Of a DNA stretch of 64,000 bases, positions 11,134 to 24,200 are shown one piece after another. Location: NCBI GenBank assembly GCA_035578175.1, contig JAQMRL010000004.1, forward strand, positions 39,206,901-39,270,900, in the 5' to 3' direction. Under the pieces are notes generated by a model. It saw only the letters and a program-made list of their open reading frames with translations. It did no database searches and was not told the DNA's origin. The number at the start of each line of letters is the position of its first letter. Within the stretch, counting starts at the first letter, position 1. The stretch is from Catonia carolina. Taxonomy: Eukaryota > Arthropoda > Insecta > Hemiptera > Achilidae. Position numbers and translations under genes: made by a program.

Positions 11134-12220
11134 CTTAAACAGGATGCATGTCATGGACGGTGACTGTCCCAAATCGGAGGTCATAGGAGAAAAGGCCCCG
11201 GAATTAGATATAACATCTAATAGTAACAATAATAAATCAGCAATAACAACAACTACAGCAGCATTAACAACATCTACCACAGCGATTATAACCAAAGATG
11301 TTATTACAAATAACATTCGCTCTTTATCACCGGCGACAGATCACATTACACTACATGAACAGTCGAAAAATAATAACAATGTTATTATAACAGAAAATAA
11401 TAAAAACATTGAAGTTGTATCCAAAGAAAATAGTAATGAATGTAAAGAGGAAAAAAGGATGAATGGTGTAAATGAGGAAAACGAGCATGATTTAAGTAAT
11501 ATAGAAAAATGTAATAATAGTGAAGTAATTGATAGTGAATTTGGGGATAAGATTAATGATAGTAACAAGAATGCGGGGGGTGATAAAAGTAATAATAGTA
11601 ATGATAATAATGTACTAGTAAATGGTAATAATAGTTGCAGTAGTAATAATAACATGAGCGATTCTAGTGACCATTGTGATAGTGATACAAAAAGTGCTGA
11701 AATCGATGAGGAAATGTTAGCAGAAGATGAAGATGATGTGGCTAAAGAAGGATTAGAACCAGATGATGAAGAAATGCATATAGATGATGAAGATATCGAT
11801 AAAAATATAATCGAGGATGAGGAAGAAGTTGAAGATAATGAACAACATAATGAAGAAAACGGTGAAGATGTTACAAAAGTGGCTGTGAATAAAGTTAGTA
11901 ATAATGAACAAATTAATAACGACGGTAATTCAATAAAAGATAATGAAATCATTTCATTGAAAAAAGAATCAGATGAAGAAAATGTTCAAGAAAAAAATGT
12001 AAATATATCCATGGATGTCGTTCAAGAAACGACGTCAACTAATCTACCAATTGAAGCAACTTTGTCTGCGTTACCTAATACCAATCCACCAATCACTGTT
12101 AGGAATGATACTCCATCGACCAGTAAGATTAAAGATGAACGTAATGGTTTATCCAATGAGGATGAAGAAGAGGAAGATAGAAATAGTGTTTCGAGTAGTC
12201 ACGTCAACAACAGTAACCAG
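11134..12220 (+). CDS. Exon 1 (coding from 11144), residues 1-359
   Basis: A polypyrimidine tract and CAG acceptor end at 11133, so a further 5' exon exists upstream. Ten bases of 5' UTR precede the ATG. The exon ends AACCAG|GTAAAC in phase 0. The protein is low complexity: Asn/Ser runs from GAT/AAT/AGT codons, Thr/Ala runs near residues 26-43, and dense Glu/Asp near 190-245. The antisense open frame at 11341-11952 is a shadow of this codon bias. Confidence 0.88.
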
Positions 12221-15200
12221 GTAAACTTTCTATTAATAATTAAATTTATTATTTAAAGTCATTTTTCCATTTACGTTTTAATGTCGAATATATTTTCAGG
12301 AACATTATCTGTACAAGCTCAGATTCTTCCATTTTTTTAAATTATGAAACTTAAAAGTCCTGGAAGTAGTAAGTAATGAAGCCCCCAAACAGACTGTACG
12401 ATTTACAGAAAGTGTACATCTGGGCTATAGGTGAAGATAGGTTTTGTTGGTGTGCAGCATCTTAAGTAATCTCAGGGCCATCGAATGTAGTGTAAGCGGT
12501 CCCATACGCCTTTTTTTAGAGGGGCGCTTTCAGTTTTTCTTCCGAAGTAAAACTGTTTAGACCAAAATAAAGTTTAAAAAATAACAGCATTGTTCCTCTT
12601 ATCTCTCTACTAAAACACACATAATTCTATGTGTATCCTTGATGAGTTACAATTTGTCTCTTTTTATCCTTAATTCCGGTCCGATTTTTATATTTTAGCT
12701 AATTAAAAGTAATTGCGAATTCCCTGAAGAGACAACTGACCTGATGGCAAGTAAGACCATAAAAAAGTGGCGAGGCTATCAAATTGAAGTATCTGAACGT
12801 AAATTTGAGTTTCATTCGAAAACCCGTCTCCTAACCTTTTCTGCCGTTTCAGCTGTTCAAAACATCTTCCTCTTCCACCGTCAAAATCGTTGTCATTTTC
12901 CTGTTTTCCTCCATTGATTTCCGGATGTTTATTTAGAAAACGCGTACTGTATTTTCACTTTAATTACACGTTTACACGTATTAATTTTACACGTTTCACG
13001 TATTTAATTACACGTACGGGAACTTCTCCTATCAACCATTGGGACGAGCCTTGTTGGTGTTGTGAGCCCTCCCCCCATTTCATTGTCCCACTCAAGGATA
13101 AGATCATGTTATACTTAATTCAGATCCAAACCCTTACATGAGCTAACCAGGCTTGGTTTAGGATGGTTAATAAAATGTTGGAAGGATAATTCCTAGGACT
13201 GTTGATGTAATAGGCTGTTTCTGCCCTATATTGTTGATAAAGAAGTGTTACTAACCAAAGAAATTTTTTTTTTTTGGGTACCTCAACACCTAGGTACGGG
13301 TCTGAGTTACCCAAAACCCTGAGTAACCCAAATTGTTAATATGCTGAGGACTTTTCAAAATTATGTGTATTGTTGCTTCATTGAATTATTTATAGTATAC
13401 TATAGCATTGGAGCAAGCTTCTTCTTTATAATTCAGTTAATGTGAAAATATCTTGTTCGATTATTATATATTTAATGCTTTAGTTCAAAATTGGTGAGGC
13501 CTTGTTTACATATTTGTTTTATTTACCTTTATGATCGTTATTGTGTGGAAAACTATAAAAAAATTTGGTTTGATGATTGCTACTCGATATCCAGAGGTTT
13601 TTAATGAGGGGAACCGAACGTTAAACCCTTGGTATAAAACTAACATAAATGTAAACCACTTAATCTTGAAATAGTGTTTACTTTAGCTTACTTTTCAGGT
13701 GTACGTTAAGCCCTGAATTAATACACCCCTATAAGATAAAACCTACAAAGTTTAGAATTGATTGTAATTGTACAAATACGTTTTAGCACATTATAAACAG
13801 TCTTTATGCTAGTTGATAGTTCAGATGACCGCAAATTATTGATAAAAAAACAGTGGAGGAAATCCTTGCGTAGATCTGATTCAGAGTAAGAAAATCTGCG
13901 TTTATTACTAGCAAAAATTACGTCTTATTATTTTGTTGTTTAGGCCATCAGTCGAAAGGCTGGTTTGAACCTCTAGCTAGAAGCTTTACTTAGTAAAATG
14001 AGAATGAGGTGGTCTGCTATGCCTTCCTCAGTGAGTGGAAAAGTATGCTTATCAGCATGCCAGGCTCTCTTGAAAAGCATCTACTTTCCACCCTACAGAT
14101 AACACCATCAGTTCATTCACCACAGGGTTTGGCTATATAATGACATTCGTTACTCTCAGAGAAGATAACTCTGATAAGTGTATTTTATATCTTAACCTTT
14201 TCTGTTCTTAATAATGCTTCAGTCATATAATTGGCTGACCATTTGATAAGAAACAAAACTATTTTTTTGTAGCCCTGAAATTAGCAGATCGCTTGCAAAT
14301 AATTTTAACTGAAAGAAAATTAATTTAAAAAATATATAGTTAATTTTTTTGTTAATCAAATTTAACATTTATTTGAGGTTAGGTTTTTAAGGGATCTATA
14401 TTATTTGGTAGATTACTTGTTGAAATTAATTGGTGTTGAAGGTAAATTGTATTGTTTGACTTAAGTGGTAGTTTTTGGCAAATAACCAATAGTTTTAACA
14501 TAAACATACGAAAGAATTGCAGTCGGTCTATTCGTGTGCGACGGACTTTCTTACCGAATGGTGTCCAACGGTTTATTGTACTTATAAAAAAACCATTTGA
14601 AAATATTACCTTCAAAATTCTTAGAGCTATGAAAATATATAGTTAAATTAACTAAATATCTTATACTTATTATTGCATTAACTTACTCAACAGTTTGGAC
14701 GTAATTTTATTAGAAATTAATCAATTTTATTGCTCTTTAAAAAAAAAATTGTATATTTCCGGTAAACAAAATGTCTATCAAAAACTTTGAAGTGTAAACA
14801 GTTTTTACTGACAGAATTTATCTACAAACTGTTTATAGAATAATAAATAGGTATATATATATTTTTAAATTTCAAATTTTAGGGTACCCAATTGACAACC
14901 CTACGAATTTTATCGCCTATTTTGCTGTATTATTATTGGCTAGGTAATAATACCTAGTTTATTTATGTATGGCTGTCAGTTGGTCACCATACAAAGTTGC
15001 TCGCCCAACCTGTGTTACTTAACAATTAATTTGGTCCGAATATCATATGTAAATTTCGGTATTGTTTTTGTTTAACTTTCTATTGATTCAGTCATAAAGG
15101 TTTCTACTCGATTGGTATTTTAATTTCATAATAAATCATGAAGAAAGGCCTGTTCCAGCGTGAGTTTATAAACCGCAGCTCAAGCTATTTCTGCTGACAG

Positions 15201-18200
15201 CCATACTCAACTTCCTGTCCTTTTAGTCTTTGTGCTTGTATTTTTCTAGGCGTTTTATTTTTAGTGGTAATCATCGTATTTTTTTTTAAATTCTAGGAAA
15301 TTTGTTTGACTTCGCTTTTAAGAAAGTTGATGATTTCTTAGAATATTATTTTTATTGTTTCCATTACATTTAATTTTGTTAAATGCGATTCAATGTACTA
15401 GTAATTATCAACTCTTTTGTATTTGGTTAATTATTTAAATTAATTAGTTAAAATAGGCCTACGTATACAAAGGATTTTATTTGTAATTTTCTAAGAATTT
15501 ACTTTTCCATTTTGCTTTGAGAAAAAATAAATCTGGATAGCAAATGGGTGTTAAGCTGCAACATATATTTGAAATGGTTGTAGTATTTTCTATATTATTA
15601 CATCGTAAAAATTAATTTCTATACCCAGATGTCAGGTGATTCCTTGAAGTCAAAAAAGTTGTTCTTTAGAAAGTTAAACAGAACTACGAAACCAATTAGG
15701 TTGAGATTTTAAAACTAATTGAGTCTTAACAAATAGTGAGAGAATTTTTTTTAAATTAGCTGCTAAGTACCTGACGTTCCCAGTTCTTCTGAAAGCTGAT
15801 CCGACTATTCTCTGGGTGGTTGAATTTGGGTAAAGATTTCCTGAACAGGGCATTAACCTAGCGGGTAATACCAGTAGTGGGCCGGCTACTTTAGAGCCTC
15901 TAAATAGGCTCAGCGTTCCCTTTACACCCACCTATTAGATTCATCCGCTTAACGAAGCCATTAGGAAAACTTCCTCTTCTGCTTCATGACTTGTGATCGA
16001 TTGCACCTGTAAAATTAAGCAGGAGCCCTTACTGCGTGCTATCATTCGGGCCAGATGGACCAAGGTTTTTTTTGTTGCTCCTCACTGTGATATGGAACTG
16101 GGGAAGGGCAAGGAAAAGTAGAAGGATCAGTTAATAATTTCTGAAAGAACTGTAAAATGTTTCATCGATATTTTATTATTACTTACGTTTATTCCCTGTT
16201 TAAGAGAGCATAATAATTTAAATGTATTTATGAATTCATTTTGTTTCTCCCAGCATTCCTTTGTTATTCAGTAATTTTGCTTCCTCTTCCCATTGCCATA
16301 TCATGTTCAAATTTGTGGTTTTTGATACTGTTTCTGAAATGTTGTAGTTTGTCTATATTTGTGATCTGTAGTTGTCTGAGGTCTTCTGTTTCTGTTATCC
16401 ATTTTGACTTAGGTATTTTTGGTGGTGTTGATGATATCGAAGATTGGTTTTGATTCTGATCTTGTTTATACTAATGTACGTTTCCATAACTTCTTGCTTT
16501 CCTTGTGTTTATAATTTTCTGATGATGGTCCGTATTCCATCTTAGTTTGACTGATCGAAGAATTTTTCGTTCTTTTTCAATAATTGTTCTTCGATACTTT
16601 ATTATATTATTTATTGCCTTCTCATCTTTCGATGAATTATAGCTCTGAACATCGGCATACTTTTCTGTGAGTTATTATGGTATATTTGGTAAAAGTAAAA
16701 TCTCCAGTGAAAAAGGGAAACCCGGTAAAAAAAAATTATTTAGTGCACCCTTTTCAGGTTTGTAATAAGCTAGCTAATTTTGTGGAGGAATTTTTGGTTT
16801 TCATATACCTTCTTTTTCTTATTCTCCTTCTCCTTTCCTCCTCTTCTTCTTCCTCCTCCTCCTCCTCCTTCTTCTTCTTCTCAGAGTGCCGACTCAATCA
16901 ATTCAAATTGGCTACAACTCTGGTGAATCGCTTTTTGTCATGAACCATCCTGATAAGAGTATGGTGTGCGAGTATGTTTATTCATGTTTTTCCTATCCCT
17001 AATACTGTCTGTCTATAACTTTATGGCCTCCCGCAGAGGGGATCAAAATGCGAATTGTAAAACCATTTCAGAAAATATTTATAATTTTTTTAAGTAACTA
17101 AAAGTTGTCGGAATGATTTGTTTTACAGAAAGTATGTTTAAGCTCTGTTAATAATTTTATTCGCTTTATGTGTGTACATTTTTTCAAACGATCGAAAAGT
17201 TTTCCCTAAGTTAACTTTTCAAGGCCGCGCTCGAATATATTACAGTTTTCTTCCTACACTTTACGTTGGTACAATCAAAGTACAACGGTTTTTAATTCCT
17301 CGTAACTCCTTTACGGTTCGTCCAATTTAAATAATTCTTTCACTTAAAATTAATTGAACGTTTTCTTTTTATTTAGTTTCCTACAAGTGTACAGTTATCT
17401 TTAAACACCGGAAAGTTTCTCGCATGCTGAATTTTTTGTGTCGTGTTTCGCTATTTTATAAAAATTTATTTAAGAAAATACCCAGTAACATAAAAAGTAA
17501 TGATTTTCTGTTAAATTTTACTGCATCATCGTTTTTAATAATTAATACAGAACAAACCTGCCAAATATTATGTTAATCCATGAAATAGTTGTTGACCAAT
17601 GACGATGTATTTGAGAAAATACGTTTTTTTCTTCAAAAACAAAACTAGTACTAAATTATACATTATCTCATTAAGCGTGTGTTCGAAATAATTTTATAGA
17701 AAAAAATTACTTTGTTTTATAAAGATACGTCATTTTCGACAAGTTTTGGTTACTTAAGAAATTAGAAATGTTTTCTGAAATGATTTTACAATTTGCATAT
17801 TGCTCCTCTCTGCCGGAGGCCTTCAAGACAGACAGTAGGTTTATCGGTACAATATTTTACAGAAAATGTACGCATGATTTTCTACTTGAGTAATATTTTC
17901 CTGTACATCATCTGATTTATTTAACCTATCTTTAAATTGTTTTGCGCATTGTACTTGCCAAATATGTCTACATCATAACCTCAATTATGCAACAATAAAC
18001 CTATTATTAGTGAATGAGGTTAGATTTGCTTTCTGTAAAGTATACGCCTGTACTCGTAATAGTTTTCGGTAGTTATCACTCGTATTGTATTAAGAAAGGT
18101 CATTGAACTTTTTCGATTTGATATGAACACTCTGTTCTTTTTAAATAGATACGTAGTACTATTTTAAATTTTAAAATAGACTAGTACAAAGGAATTAACT

Positions 18201-21200
18201 TATCATCATGTGTGTGTTCTTATTAGTTTTACTGAAAACTTTAATTCTAAGAATTTGGAATTATTATTTTTTCTTTGAACGGGAACCTTTCATTTTTATT
18301 AAATTGTCCTGATATAATAAAATATGTTTTTAGGTTTCTTCATGAAATCTTTGTTAATAAATTTTACTGTGTTAATTAGGCCTACAGTGTGATTTATTTG
18401 TTTTATTTACTGTAAAATATTTTGTCTAATCTGAAAAGTGATACCGTGATTTTTCAAGGAATTGATTATTGAATAATTTCTGAAGTAAAGTTGAAGGTCC
18501 CGGATTCGACTCCCGGTTATTATACGTTAAACCCTGTTGTTTAGGTCAACTGCTGAAAAGCTGGTTTGAACCTCTAGAGGTTTTACTAAGTAAAAACAAG
18601 GAGTGAGGTGATTTACTATTGCCTTCCTCACTGAGTTGAAAGAGTATGCTTGTCAGCATGCCAGGCCCTCCAAAAAGCACCCACTTTCCACCCTACAAAT
18701 GACACCCTCACTTCATTTACCACAGGGTCTGGCTGTACAGTGAGATTCATTAGTCTCAGAGGAGATAACTCTGATTAGTGCCTTTTATACCTCTACCTCT
18801 TCCGTTCTTAAATAGTTCAGTCATATAATTGGCTAACTATGTGATAAAAAACAGAACTATTTTTTGTAGCCCTGGAACCAGCAGATCGAGTGTAATTAAA
18901 ACACTCAACCTGCCCGTTATGGGCATGAAGTTAAAACCTACCGTCCCATAATTTTCCGGCCGCATTGGCGTAGTTGGTAACGTGCTCGCGTCTCATCATG
19001 TGGTCTTGGGTTCGAATCCCATTCAGGCACGGCATATTTTCATACGTTACAAAAAAAATAATTTCATCCTTCACTGTCTGCATTAGCAGCAATTGCAGAA
19101 CAATCGGACGTTAAACAAAAAAAGTCCCATAATTTATAATATGTTGTTGTTTAGGTCATCTGGTAAAAGGCTGGTTTGAACTAAGTCAAAACGAGGAGTA
19201 TTTTGTTTTTTATTTGTGGTTATAACGTCCGACTCTTTTGCAATTACTGCTAATGCAGACGGTGAAGGATGAAATGATTTTTGTAACGTATGAAAATATG
19301 CCGTGCCTGAATGAGATTCAAACCCAAGACCGCATATGAGAGGCGGGCACGTTACCAACCACGCCAATGCGGCCGGCATTGGCGGCCGAGGAGTGAGGTG
19401 TTTATCATTGCCTTCCTTATTGAGTGGAAAAGTATGTTTATCAGCTTGCTAGGCCCTCTGAAAAGCGTTTACTTTGAAATTTGCTCATGACACCTTAACT
19501 TCATTCACCACTTCATTACTCTCTGAGGAAATAACTGACCAGTGTCTTTTACATCGCTATCTCTTGTATTTTAAATGCTTCAGTCATATAATTGGCTGAC
19601 TATGTGATAAGATAAATAACATATTTTGTAACCCTAAAACTAGCAGATCGAGTGCAGATAATTTTTAACCCTCCACTTGCGTGTTTTGGGCAAAACTTAT
19701 AATATAGGGTAGTGATCACTAATGACCAAAATGTTAATGTTACTTTTTTACGTTAGGTCCTTTTTGGAACATATTAATACAGATTTGTTGGATCTCAATT
19801 GTTGTTTTCGATTTTCCCAGTATTTCTTCATTCTTTCGGACTGTTGATTTATTCCTTTTTCTGTTCTAGTTCTTGGTCCGCGTGGTCATGATTTTCGTAC
19901 CGGGAAATTTCCGTAAAATAGTTCGTTAATGTTAATTTTATTGCCAAATGTTTGGCTATCTCGTGCTTCTGATGTTTATATTTTTATTTTTTTTAGCGCT
20001 TTCCCTGTTTCTTCAAATCACCCCGGTTTGATTTTCTGGTTTAGGAAGTTTATAATGTTACTTAATAAACAATTAATAAATTTTTCCTTAATTTTTTTTG
20101 TTTTTGTACTTATTTTCAAGATATCATAAGTTTTTTGTGGTGAAAATTGCGTTCATGCGCAGTTATCTGGAATGTACACATTATGTGTATCGTTTCCACA
20201 TACTATACTTTGCATACTTAGCCTTTTATACTTGGCATACTTAGCAAGTCACTAAGGGAAAGATGGGTATTGTTAAGGTTGCTTTTTTTTAGAACAAAAG
20301 ACATAATTTGACGCAGGAAAGGATCTGATGATTATATATTCTAAGAAATATGATATTTAGTTTTTTCATTTTAAAATAAATATCACTACATTTGAATTCA
20401 CTCGATTGTTGGAGCATAAACAAATTTTATAATCAATTTAGATTAGTTACCGTTGCTGTAATGTTGTCCTCTGGTTTTTTGACTGATGCATGATAACATC
20501 AATGATCGATTTTTACGCTGTTTGGCCTAATTCAATTCAGATAATAGTTAAACATTAGTGTGTCAGTCCAGGGAATAACAATTATCGCAATTGGTTTTAG
20601 ATGATAAAGTTTTTCTTTTTTTTAAACATGAGTTTCATTTATAATTTCATGCATTATTAATAACCATGTTTTAACATATTACTCTGTTATTAGTAATGTT
20701 TTCTTCCTTGTAACTAAACTAAATTTTTAAAGTTCAAAGGGCATAACATTTAAGAGGACAAGGGTCAAATAAGTTCTGATGAAAATTCAATGTTTGAAGG
20801 TCGAGCGTCTTCTTCTTTAGTTACAAAGTTCATTTTTTAAATTTTAAATTTTTTTAAATTTATTAACCAGTTAAGCCTATATATAGCATTAAAACTTAAT
20901 TAGATTTTCTAATTTATTAAAAACAAATTTTATAGTAGGCTAAAATTGATTCACTAATTTTGCTAAACTTACTTTGTTAAATAGAAGTTAATTCAAGTTT
21001 ATAAGTTTTATTAGTAAATTTAAAGCGTTTGGAATTTTCCAAAAATATATATTAAATTTAAGACCTCATTTTTGTGCTCCTTATGGGTTACTTCATGTTC
21101 TAGTTCCTTACTAATTTGTAAATGTCTCTGCTACATCATATTTAAAGCGTACTCGGCAGTTACTTAAAAATCTTCAAGTAAGGTAGTTACAATAGAGACG

Positions 21201-24200
21201 CGTTTTTTCCGAACTTGGTAAACGCTCAAGTTCTTTTTCGGATAAACCGAAACCTCATTAAAATTCACTTTAATCATATTACTGTATTACAGTAAAACCC
21301 CGTGTAACCGAAATATAGGGTGCGGACCCGATTTCGGATACGCGAAATTCTGGATAACACACAATCATACTCTTAGAGTTTAAAAATAGTAAAAATGATT
21401 ATACGGTTTTTCGACTGTTTATTAGTGTGCATTAACGAAAATACGTAAATTTCAAGATATCGAAATGTAATATTGCTCAGTAATTAATATTTACTGTATC
21501 TTTTAAAACAATCGTGAGATTTTCGATGAAATAATTTTTTGTGGCACATCACGGCGTCTTTTTATTAGAAGCTCTTCCTGGAGGTGAAGAACGAGTAAAC
21601 AAATTCCCAGAATAGTGAAACTCTACATTCGTAATTTATTCCATTAGACATTGTTCTGTACTTACATGACTCTGACGTATTTAAATACTGTACAGTGTAC
21701 ATACACGATATTTAAATCTAGTAATCACCCAATAAAAAAAAAACAAGTTTTCGGATCCGTTTCGGATAGTCGGGGTTTTACTTTATTATGCACGATTTTA
21801 AATAGACACATTTTCTTTTCTTTAACCTTTCCCATCCAATGCTTGATTACAGCATTTTACAATTTCCTCCAAGATTCCCAGTCGTGGGTTGTTTCCATCT
21901 AACCCTTCCCAGCCCTCAGATATCATCCGCCCACTTCATCTGTGGTCTTCCAACATCTCTGCTGGTTTCACAAAGCCCTCATTGGATAATTCTGAGTGCC
22001 CATTTGTCACTGATGTGCCTCACCTCATTTCCGATCTATTTTCGTATAAACCCCGAAATATGTTTCACGATCTTTGGGAAACTTTTATAGTTTGTCTGTT
22101 ACTTTCTTTGTCAACTGCTGTGGTTTTTAATCCATAGTAAATACAGGAAGCACATTGTTACCATAATATACTAAAAGCAGTCGATGCCAAATTAATTCTA
22201 TGTGCCATTTCAAGTGTTTAGTAGTTTCCTTTACAGGTTTCTCCCTACATTTTCCGTAAACAGCATTATTCCTACAACAAATTTTGTTTTGTTTAAAGTT
22301 TCGGTAAAATGTCTTTGTCTCCAATTTCGGTATTAAAAGTAAGTATTTTCTAATAATATAATCGACAGTCTCGAACTCCTATAAAAAAAGTTAATAAAAA
22401 TTATTGTTTTCCGGTTTATACCAATAAACGCGTGTATAAATTTTTAATTAAAATCCTTCAGTTTATATTTTTTAAATAAAACATTCGTTTCAAAACATTA
22501 TTAGCTACTTGTTTTAAAATAAAATAATTGATTGTGTATAATAATGATTTAAAGGTGTTGTTTAACTTTCTTTAAATAATTTCATTAAATGTAGTAGTAA
22601 TAAAAAATAAAAATACAAGATATTTTGACAGTATAGCGTGACTGTTAGGTATACTTTAAATGTAATGTGAAGGTAAAGGAAAACCGGGTGCATTGCACTT
22701 GAAATAAAAAATTTATGTTATAAAATCCAACAGTTTATATCGTAAATACGTTGTACATAATTAATAAAAAGAATAAATGAATTATTTCTTTAGAGAATAT
22801 TTAACAATTTACTTATCCAGCTTTTCTCGGTGTCGTCGTCCTCTTCTTTGCTCCCCTCTCCTACACCTTTCCTTTATTTTCCGCTATTGGTATATACGTA
22901 TATAAATTTTTTAATTCTTAACTTTTACAGGTTTTCTTTTTTCTTTTCCTATCCTTCATTTAATTTTCGAACTTATTCGACTGTCTTAAACCTATGTTTA
23001 ATTATGAAAAACATAAGCCAAATTTAATCATGAGTGAATGTAACAAAATGAAAATTGAGCTTTGTTCGACTTGAAAATATGGAATATCACTAACTGACGC
23101 TAAACTAGGCTGTGTAGAAGAAAATTCTTAAAATAAAAGTTGTAAATTTATTTATTTCCTATAACTTTATTTGCCCATAACGGGCAATTGGAGTGTTAAC
23201 TTAATTGCACTCGATCTGTTGGTTCCAGGGCTACAAAAAATAGTTCTGTTTCTTATCACATAGTCATCCAACTGTATGACTGAACTTTTAAGAACAGAAG
23301 AGGTAGAGGTGTAAAAGACAATAGTCAGAGTTATCTCCTCCGAGAGTAATGAATTTCACTATACAGCCAGACCCTGTGGTGAATGAAGTGAAGGTGTCAT
23401 TTTTACAGGGTGGAAAGTAGATGCTTTTCGGAGGCCCTGGCATGCTAATAAGCATACTCTTTCAACTCAGTGAGGAATGCGATAGTAAACCACCTCACTC
23501 CTCGTTTTTACTTAGTAAAACCTGTAGAGGTTCAAACCAGCCTTTCGGCTGTTGACCTAAACAACAAACTTTATATGCACTTTTGTTGTTAATTGAATAC
23601 TAAGGCCACAATATTACAATCTCATTTTTTTACCAATTTTGATGAACAATATACAGAAAATCACTAATCGATGCTAAATTAGCCTAAGTGTTGTAAGTAA
23701 AAAAATGTTTGAAATAAGTTGTAGGTTTTTTAAATTATTTACTACTTGTATGTACTCTTTTGCCCTAAAATGCATATCAAGTCCACAATCATAAAAAAAA
23801 AATATTTTTTACTATGAGAGCGCAGCCTCTCCAAGGATATTACCAAACATGGTGTTTACCCTAACTTGTAAAGCATAAAGTATGAAGTAAATGAGGTGAT
23901 TTAAAAAAAGTCGTAGGAGTCATTTTTTGAGAAAATTGCAAAAAAGTGAAAAATCACATGTATAAACTACTACTTCCGGTTGACCAATTTTTATGAAAAT
24001 CCTCATGTCGGATCCCCTAGTACAGTAGTACTTAACTTAAATTTCAAGTTTCAACATTGTACAATGTTCCGTTCTTGATATTTTTGTTCACATGCACAGA
24101 CCAATCGCTAAAATATCTTTTTTTTGGTTCATGGGATCTGAAAACATGTATTTCTGCTAAAAACTCAATTTTTAAAAATCGACATAAAAACAATACTTTT

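Noticed and set aside
11341..11952. 203-aa Ser/Leu-rich open frame on the minus strand
   Set aside because: It is the antisense shadow of the GAT/AAT/AGT-rich exon 1 and has no domain.
15674..15931. 85-aa minus-strand frame with ordinary-looking composition
   Set aside because: No recognisable domain, no splice context, and it lies in a repeat-rich intron.
18956..19030. tRNA gene at the SINE-A head
   Set aside because: A 12-bp TSD and five related copies with the same body show it is a SINE.
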